A DNA stretch of 25,765 nt from CF-161 sp035638495 (GTDB lineage: Bacteria > Chloroflexota > Dormibacteria > Dormibacterales > Dormibacteraceae). The notes below the pieces were generated by a model. That model made no database searches. It was not told the DNA's origin and worked only from the letters and a program-made list of their open reading frames with translations. Within the stretch, counting starts at the first letter, position 1, and every line of letters begins with the position of its first letter. This document shows, in pieces, positions 20,068 through 25,765 of the stretch. The DNA lies in assembly GCA_035638495.1 (NCBI GenBank), contig DASQZW010000261.1:1-25765 (forward strand), read 5' to 3'. Both the position numbers and the translations under genes were made by a program.

Positions 20068-21819
20068 TTGTCAAGATCCTCGGGTTACGCCCGGATCCTG
20101 GGCACGGTGGCCATGGCCCTGCTGGTGGCCGCCGCATGCGGTCAGAACGGCGGCTCGAACACGCAGAGCCAGAACCTGGCAACGGATCAGACGCTGAAGT
20201 TCGCGATCGGCGACGACTTCGGCACCCTGGACCCGGCCCAGCTGAACGCGGAGAGCGACTCGGAGGTCGCTCAGAACATGTTCAACGGCCCGCTCAAGTT
20301 CGACAACAACCTGAACATCGTCCCCGACATCGCGGCCGGCATGCCGACCGTGTCGGGCGACGGGCTGACGTACACGTTCAAGCTCCGCCCCGACGTGACG
20401 TTCTCGAACGGCGACAAGGTCACGGCGAAGGACGTCGTCTACTCCTGGAACCGCGCCGCCGCGCAGCAGGGCGCCTATTCGACCAACCTCTCGGCCGTCG
20501 CCGGATTCGACAAGCTCTCGACCAAGCCACCGCCGATCGCCACGATCGAGCAGCTCCTGGCCAAGAACGACCCGTCGGTGACGATGTCAGGCCTGAGCGC
20601 TCCTGACGACAGCACCGTGGTCGCGAAGCTGGCCCAGCCGGCCGGCTGGTTCCTCGCCGCCATCACGCTGGAGTCCACCACCGGCATGATCGTCGACCAG
20701 AAGGTGGTCCAGAAGGATCCCGCGAACTGGTGGACGAACCCCGCCACCGCTGTCGGCACGGGGCCCTACAAGATGACCGCCAGGACGCCCGGCCAGTCGG
20801 TCGACTTCCAGGCCGTCTCCAACTGGTGGGGCTCGCCCAAGCCGACCGTCAAGAACGTCCACCTGGACATCATCAAGGACGCCAGCACCCGCGAGACCGC
20901 GTACGAGCAGGGCAAGTACGACCTCAACGGCTTCGGCGGCTACAGCAACCTGCCCGTCGACGACATCCTGCGCATCAAGAACACCTCGAGCCTGTCCAAG
21001 CAGCTCCTGCTGCACCCCAAGGTTCGGACGACCTGGGTCAACTTCAACATGGTCGCGGACAGCTCGCGGCAGGCCAAGGGCCCGTTCGTGGACGTGCCCG
21101 GCTCGACGACAGGCAAGGACCTGCGGAAGGCGTTCGCCCTCGCGATCGACAAGGCCAAGCTGGCGCAGGTCGTGTGCCAGGGTATTGTCTGCGTGCCGGC
21201 AACGGGCGGCCTGATCACCAAGGGCCTCAAGGGCTACGGCGGTGACAACACCGACCCGCTCGCGAAGTTCGACCCGACGACGGCCAAGTCGCTGCTGAAG
21301 AGCGCCGATCCCGACGGCAGCAAGACGAAGGGCCTGACCTACTTCTACGACCCGGAGAACCCGCTCAACAAGGCCGTCGCGGAGAACCTGCAGGACCAGT
21401 GGAACACCAACCTGGGCGTCCAGGTCAGCGTCCAGGCGGAGTCGCACTCGCAGTTCATCAAGGACTACCTGTCCGGCAAGTTCGTCATGAACCGCTCGGG
21501 CTGGCAGGCCGACTACGACCACCCGCAGGACTGGTACGACAACCTGTTCGGCAAGGTGGCCGGCTGCCCGGACACCAACTGCGCCTCCGGCTTCGACAGC
21601 CCGCAGTACGACCAGCTGGTGGCCTCGGCGGACTCGAAGCCGCTCAGCGACGCGCTGCCTATCTACAAGCAGGTGAGCCAGCTGCTCATCGACAACGTGG
21701 CCTACGTGCCGCTCTACTACTCGGTCGGCGCGTTCATGATGAAGCCCTACGTGAAGGGCGCCGGGACCAACAACTTCTTCGACTACTGGTGGAACCAGTA
21801 TCAGATCCTCCAGCACTAG
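20068..21819 (+). CDS. ABC transporter solute-binding lipoprotein, family 5 (DppA/OppA-like)
   Basis: 583-residue extracytoplasmic substrate-binding lipoprotein for a peptide/oligopeptide-type importer. Residues 1-23 are a signal peptide ending in a lipobox-like LVAAAC, with Cys24 the lipidated residue. The mature part follows the SBP_bac_5 plan: LKFAIGDDFGTLDPAQL at the start, DGLTYTFKLRPDVTFSNGDKVTAKDVVYSW (about 93-122, in parts) as the family signature, VGTGPYKMTARTPGQ in the middle lobe, and a C-terminal IDNVAYVPLYYSVGAF. Start TTG 20068 has an ideal AAGGAGGT site. Family 5 proteins also bind nickel, heme, opines and sugars, so the ligand is open. It is the first gene of a five-gene transporter operon, followed by a strong stem-loop. 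Confidence 0.92.
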   Translation: MSRSSGYARILGTVAMALLVAAACGQNGGSNTQSQNLATDQTLKFAIGDDFGTLDPAQLNAESDSEVAQNMFNGPLKFDNNLNIVPDIAAGMPTVSGDGLTYTFKLRPDVTFSNGDKVTAKDVVYSWNRAAAQQGAYSTNLSAVAGFDKLSTKPPPIATIEQLLAKNDPSVTMSGLSAPDDSTVVAKLAQPAGWFLAAITLESTTGMIVDQKVVQKDPANWWTNPATAVGTGPYKMTARTPGQSVDFQAVSNWWGSPKPTVKNVHLDIIKDASTRETAYEQGKYDLNGFGGYSNLPVDDILRIKNTSSLSKQLLLHPKVRTTWVNFNMVADSSRQAKGPFVDVPGSTTGKDLRKAFALAIDKAKLAQVVCQGIVCVPATGGLITKGLKGYGGDNTDPLAKFDPTTAKSLLKSADPDGSKTKGLTYFYDPENPLNKAVAENLQDQWNTNLGVQVSVQAESHSQFIKDYLSGKFVMNRSGWQADYDHPQDWYDNLFGKVAGCPDTNCASGFDSPQYDQLVASADSKPLSDALPIYKQVSQLLIDNVAYVPLYYSVGAFMMKPYVKGAGTNNFFDYWWNQYQILQH

Positions 21820-21835
21820 TCTGAGGTCCAGTCAC

Positions 21836-21864
21836 GAGGGGGGCGCCCGCCGGGCGCCCCTCTC
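21836..21864 (+). terminator. Strong stem-loop between binding-protein and permease genes
   Basis: A 13-bp stem (21836-21848 with 21852-21864, one G-T wobble) closes a 3-base loop, 16 bases after the binding-protein stop and 12 before the permease ATG. No T-run follows. Such intercistronic hairpins in ABC operons stabilise the upstream mRNA or partly terminate, giving more binding protein than permease. Confidence 0.7.
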
Positions 21865-21876
21865 GGCCACTCCGCC

Positions 21877-22830
21877 ATGAGAGGCACGCTCCTCTACGTC
21901 GGGCAGCGGACGCTGCTGATCGCGTTCACCGCGCTGGCGGTGTCATCGATCGTCTTCATCGGCATCCACCGGCTGCCCGGCGACGCGTTCGTCAGCGAAC
22001 GGCTGCGGCCCAGCCAGCAGGCCGCGCTCCTGCACCAGTACGGCCTGGACCGGCCGCTGTTCGTCCAGTATCGGGACTTCATGACGAACCTGGTCCTCCA
22101 CGGGGACCTGGGTGAGTCGATCGCAAACCGCGGCGTGCGCATCACGCCGCTCGTCCTGCGCGAGGCCACGGTCAGCGGGGAGATCGGCTTCGCGGCCCTC
22201 GTCTTCACCGTTGGGCTCGGCCTGCTGTTCGGCGTGACGGGCGCGATCCGACAGAACTCGTGGGTCGACTACGCGCTCAGCGCCACGTCGGTCGTCGGCT
22301 TCAGCATGCCCAACTTCGTCATTGCGACGTTCCTGCTGCTGCTCTTCGGGATCTGGCTGGAGAACGTGACGGGCGGGAACTTCTTCTACGAGATCGGGTG
22401 GTCGGGCACCTACGGCAACCTCGGCGAGATCCTCGTCCCGGCGTTCGCCCTCGGCTTCCCGTACGCCAGCTTCGTGGCCCGCCTGACGCGTGCGAGCATG
22501 CTGGAGGTGATCCGGCAGGACTACATCCGCACCGCGCGGGCCAAGGGTCTGGCCGAGCAGGTCGTGATCGTCCGCCACGCGCTCCGGAACGCGCTGATCC
22601 CGGTGGTGACCATCCTCGGTCCGCTCGTGGTCGGCATCATCACGGGCAGCGTCGTGATCGAGAACATCTTCGGCATCCCGGGCCTCGGCAAGGAGTTCGT
22701 GCAGAGCATCCTGAACCGCGACTACAACATCGTGATCGGCGTGTTCACCGGCTATGCGGCCATGATCGGGCTGGCCAACCTCATCGTTGATCTGGTGTAC
22801 CCGCTGATCGACCCGAGGATCAGGTACTGA
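21877..22830 (+). CDS. ABC transporter permease, DppB/OppB type
   Basis: 317-residue inner-membrane permease, six predicted helices. The N-terminus RTLLIAFTALAVSSIVFIGIHRLPGD is the typical first helix followed by a periplasmic loop (YGLDRPLFVQYRDFM, GDLGESI). The cytoplasmic EAA loop that contacts the ATPase is RTARAKGLAEQVVIVRHALR (about 219-238) followed by NALIPVVT. The late motif VVIENIFGIPGLGKEFVQSI is a hallmark of the DppB/OppB subfamily. It starts 57 bases after the binding-protein gene, beyond a strong hairpin, and its stop overlaps the next start by one base. It forms a heterodimeric channel with the following permease. Confidence 0.93.
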   Translation: MRGTLLYVGQRTLLIAFTALAVSSIVFIGIHRLPGDAFVSERLRPSQQAALLHQYGLDRPLFVQYRDFMTNLVLHGDLGESIANRGVRITPLVLREATVSGEIGFAALVFTVGLGLLFGVTGAIRQNSWVDYALSATSVVGFSMPNFVIATFLLLLFGIWLENVTGGNFFYEIGWSGTYGNLGEILVPAFALGFPYASFVARLTRASMLEVIRQDYIRTARAKGLAEQVVIVRHALRNALIPVVTILGPLVVGIITGSVVIENIFGIPGLGKEFVQSILNRDYNIVIGVFTGYAAMIGLANLIVDLVYPLIDPRIRY

Positions 22831-23732
22831 TGGCCACTTCCGCCACGACCGTCGACCAGCTGATCGCCGCGCCGGTCGCACGGGCGCAGATCGGCCTCTG
22901 GCAGGACGCCTGGCGCCGGCTCCGGCGCAACCGCCTCGCGCTGGTCTCCGCCGCGTACCTGATCGGGCTCGTGGTGGTCGCGCTCGTCGGGATCGTGTAT
23001 ACGCCGTACCCGTACGCGCACGAGGGCGTCGGCCTGCCCTATATGGGTCCCGGCGCCGGCCACCTGCTGGGCACGGACCAGGCGGGCCGCGACATTTTCA
23101 GCCGCATCATGATCGGCGCGCAGGTCTCGCTGATCGTCGGCCTGGCCACGCAGGCGGTCGTGCTCGCGGTCGGCGTGCCGCTCGGTCTCATGGCCGGCTA
23201 CTTCAGGGGCTGGATCGACACGGCGCTGAGCTTCGTGATCAGCGTCTTCTACGGCATCCCGGACATCCTCGTCGCGATGATCCTGATCGTGCTCATCGGC
23301 AAGCCCGGGCTGGGCACGATCATCATCGCGATCGCCGCCACCCGCTGGATGGACATGGCGAGGCTGACCAGGGGCCAGACGCTCAGCCTCCGCGAGCGCG
23401 AGTTCGTCGAGGCGTCGCGTTCCAGCGGCGGCCGGCCGGCCAAGATCCTCTTCGGACACGTGCTGCCGAACGCGCTGGGCCCGATCATCGTTCAGGCGAC
23501 GCTCGGCATTCCGGCCGCCATCCTGTTCGAGGCGTTCCTGAGCTTCCTCGGCCTCGGCGTGCCGTCGCCGACGCCCTCGTGGGGATCCATGGCGGCAGAC
23601 GGTATCCACGCGATCCGCATCGCGCCGCACATCGTGCTGGCGCCCGCGATCGGGCTCTCGATCACGCTGATGGCGTTCAACTTCCTGGGCGACGGCCTCC
23701 GTGACGCCCTCGACCCCCGCCAGCGCCGGTGA
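22830..23732 (+). CDS. ABC transporter permease, DppC/OppC type
   Basis: 300-residue inner-membrane permease, partner of the upstream DppB-type protein. The cytoplasmic N-terminus (about 1-35) precedes helix 1 (ALVSAAYLIGLVVVALVGIV). HLLGTDQAGRDIFSRIMIGAQ (about 71-91, in parts) is the conserved DppC/OppC signature. The EAA loop reads FVEASRSSGGRPAKILFGHV with LPNALGPIIVQ following, and FEAFLSFLGLGVPSPTPSWG (about 233-252) is diagnostic of the family. The ATG at 22830 shares one base with the upstream stop (TGATG), and the stop overlaps the ATPase start by 4 bases, so the transporter genes are translationally coupled. Confidence 0.93.
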   Translation: MATSATTVDQLIAAPVARAQIGLWQDAWRRLRRNRLALVSAAYLIGLVVVALVGIVYTPYPYAHEGVGLPYMGPGAGHLLGTDQAGRDIFSRIMIGAQVSLIVGLATQAVVLAVGVPLGLMAGYFRGWIDTALSFVISVFYGIPDILVAMILIVLIGKPGLGTIIIAIAATRWMDMARLTRGQTLSLREREFVEASRSSGGRPAKILFGHVLPNALGPIIVQATLGIPAAILFEAFLSFLGLGVPSPTPSWGSMAADGIHAIRIAPHIVLAPAIGLSITLMAFNFLGDGLRDALDPRQRR

Positions 23733-24833
23733 GCGAGCGGATCCTGGAGGTGCGCGACCTCCACACGCAGTTCTTCACCGACGACGGCGTCGTCCAGGCG
23801 GTCAACGGCGTGAGCTTCGACCTCGAAGCAGGCGAATCGCTCGGCATCGTCGGCGAGTCCGGCTGCGGCAAGTCGATGACAGCGCTCTCGATCATGGGGC
23901 TGGTCCCGGAGCCCGGCCGCGTGACCAGCGGCGAGATCCGGTTCCGCGGCCACGACCTGCTCCGCATGCGGGCAGAGGACGTGCGCGACCTCCGCGGCCG
24001 CGACATGGCGATGATCTTCCAGGACCCGCTCAGCTCCCTGAACCCGGTCCTCAAGAACGGCTTCCAGATCGAGGAGGCCATGCTGGCGCACAAGGAGCTG
24101 CCGCGCCGGCAGGCGTGGGAGCGAGCCATCGCGCTGCTCAGGAAGGTCCGCGTCCCGGCCGCCGAGCAGCGGGCCAGGGACTACCCGTTCCAGCTCAGCG
24201 GCGGCATGCGCCAGCGGACCATGATCGCGATGGGCCTGGCCAACGACCCCGCGATGCTCATCGCCGACGAGCCGACGACGGCGCTCGACGTCACGGTGCA
24301 GGCCCAGATCCTCGAGCTCCTGCGTGACCTGAACCGCGAGCTGAACACGGCGATCATCATGATCACCCACAACCTGGGCGTGGTCGCCGGACTCTGCTCG
24401 CGCGTGATCGTGATGTACGCCGGCCAGATCGTCGAGGAGGGCCCGGTCGAGCAGATCTTCGAGCGGCCGCAGCACCCGTACACGTGGGCCCTGCTCCGCT
24501 CCGTGCCTCGCATCGACGCGATCCGCCATGACCGGCTGCGCTCGATCGAGGGACTGCCGCCGGACCTGATCAGCCCGCCCAACGGCTGCCGGTTCCACCC
24601 GCGCTGCCCGTTCCGGGTGGACCGGTGCTTCCGCGAGGAGCCGCCGCTGGAGCAGATGGGGGAGGGCCGGCGAGCGGCGTGCTGGGTCACGATGGAGCGG
24701 GCGTACGCCGAGATGGGCGCCGCCGATCTGGCCGACGTGCGCCCGGGCGCCGGGTCGGGCGTGCACGCGATCCAGGAAGTCGATTTGCCGCCCCAGAACC
24801 CCCAGCAGACGTGGGGGGGAACGGAGGAGCGAG

Positions 24834-24841
<8 letters not shown>
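23729..24841 (+). CDS. ABC transporter ATP-binding protein, DppD/OppD type
   Basis: 370-residue cytoplasmic ATPase that powers import with its partner. Walker A is GESGCGKSM at 42-50, the Q-loop is IFQDP (96-100), the signature LSGGM is at 156-160, Walker B is LIADE at 177-181, and the H-loop His lies in MITHNLG. The OppD/DppD C-terminal cysteine element follows (GCRFHPRCPFRVDRC), a likely Fe-S-type site in relatives. A further tail of about 60 residues makes it longer than the common 320-340. The start is GTG 23729 within a 4-base overlap; the stop overlaps the next start by 8 bases. Complete and without visible defects. Confidence 0.93.

Positions 24842-25765
<924 letters not shown>

Overview
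The window is strongly GC-rich, with G or C in most third codon positions and many GTG or TTG starts. Gene types include an ECF sigma factor, a NarL-type two-component pair, a BlaI/M56 pair, an acetamidase/formamidase, an L,D-transpeptidase, and a MerR-controlled amine/amino-acid cluster beside a Dpp/Opp-type ABC transporter. This suits a high-GC, probably soil-type bacterium of Actinomycetota or a neighbouring terrestrial lineage such as Dormibacterota or Chloroflexota. The sequence alone does not settle which. I see no rRNA, tRNA, CRISPR array, transposase, integrase or phage gene. Almost all the DNA is coding, and no gene-free stretch exceeds 300 bases.

Left part (1-5110). A small zinc-ribbon membrane protein is followed by a divergent VOC/cupin pair. 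Next comes a tight five-gene operon (1568-4892): ECF-like sigma factor, a soluble protein joining a ZAS-type zinc motif to an FHA domain (putative anti-sigma), a SAM methyltransferase, an SRPBCC protein and a lactonase-type amidohydrolase. Gaps are -4, 6, 6 and 2 bases. This regulator pair is the least conventional item in the window.

Middle part (4901-12232). On the minus strand lie a two-component system (kinase and regulator overlapping by 4 bases), a DUF2306 membrane protein, a BlaI-type repressor, a CcdA thiol-transport protein, an M56 metallopeptidase and a small protein. A PaaI-type thioesterase runs divergently from the M56 gene. The control region between those two holds several inverted repeats, one resembling a BlaI-type operator. 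A formamidase/acetamidase and a crotonase-fold gene with a single-base frameshift follow.

Envelope pair (12297-14538). A membrane-anchored L,D-transpeptidase converges with a secreted protein that has a Trp/Cys-rich motif, a long Pro/Ser/Thr linker and an unrecognised C-terminal domain.

Right part (14618-25765). A MerR regulator is divergent from an APC permease, a glutamine-synthetase-like ligase and a class III aminotransferase. This set probably imports and assimilates an amine or amino acid. After a 285-base leader comes a complete Dpp/Opp-type importer: binding protein, two permeases and two ATPases. The last ATPase is cut by the window edge. A strong stem-loop between the binding protein and first permease probably helps set their expression ratio.
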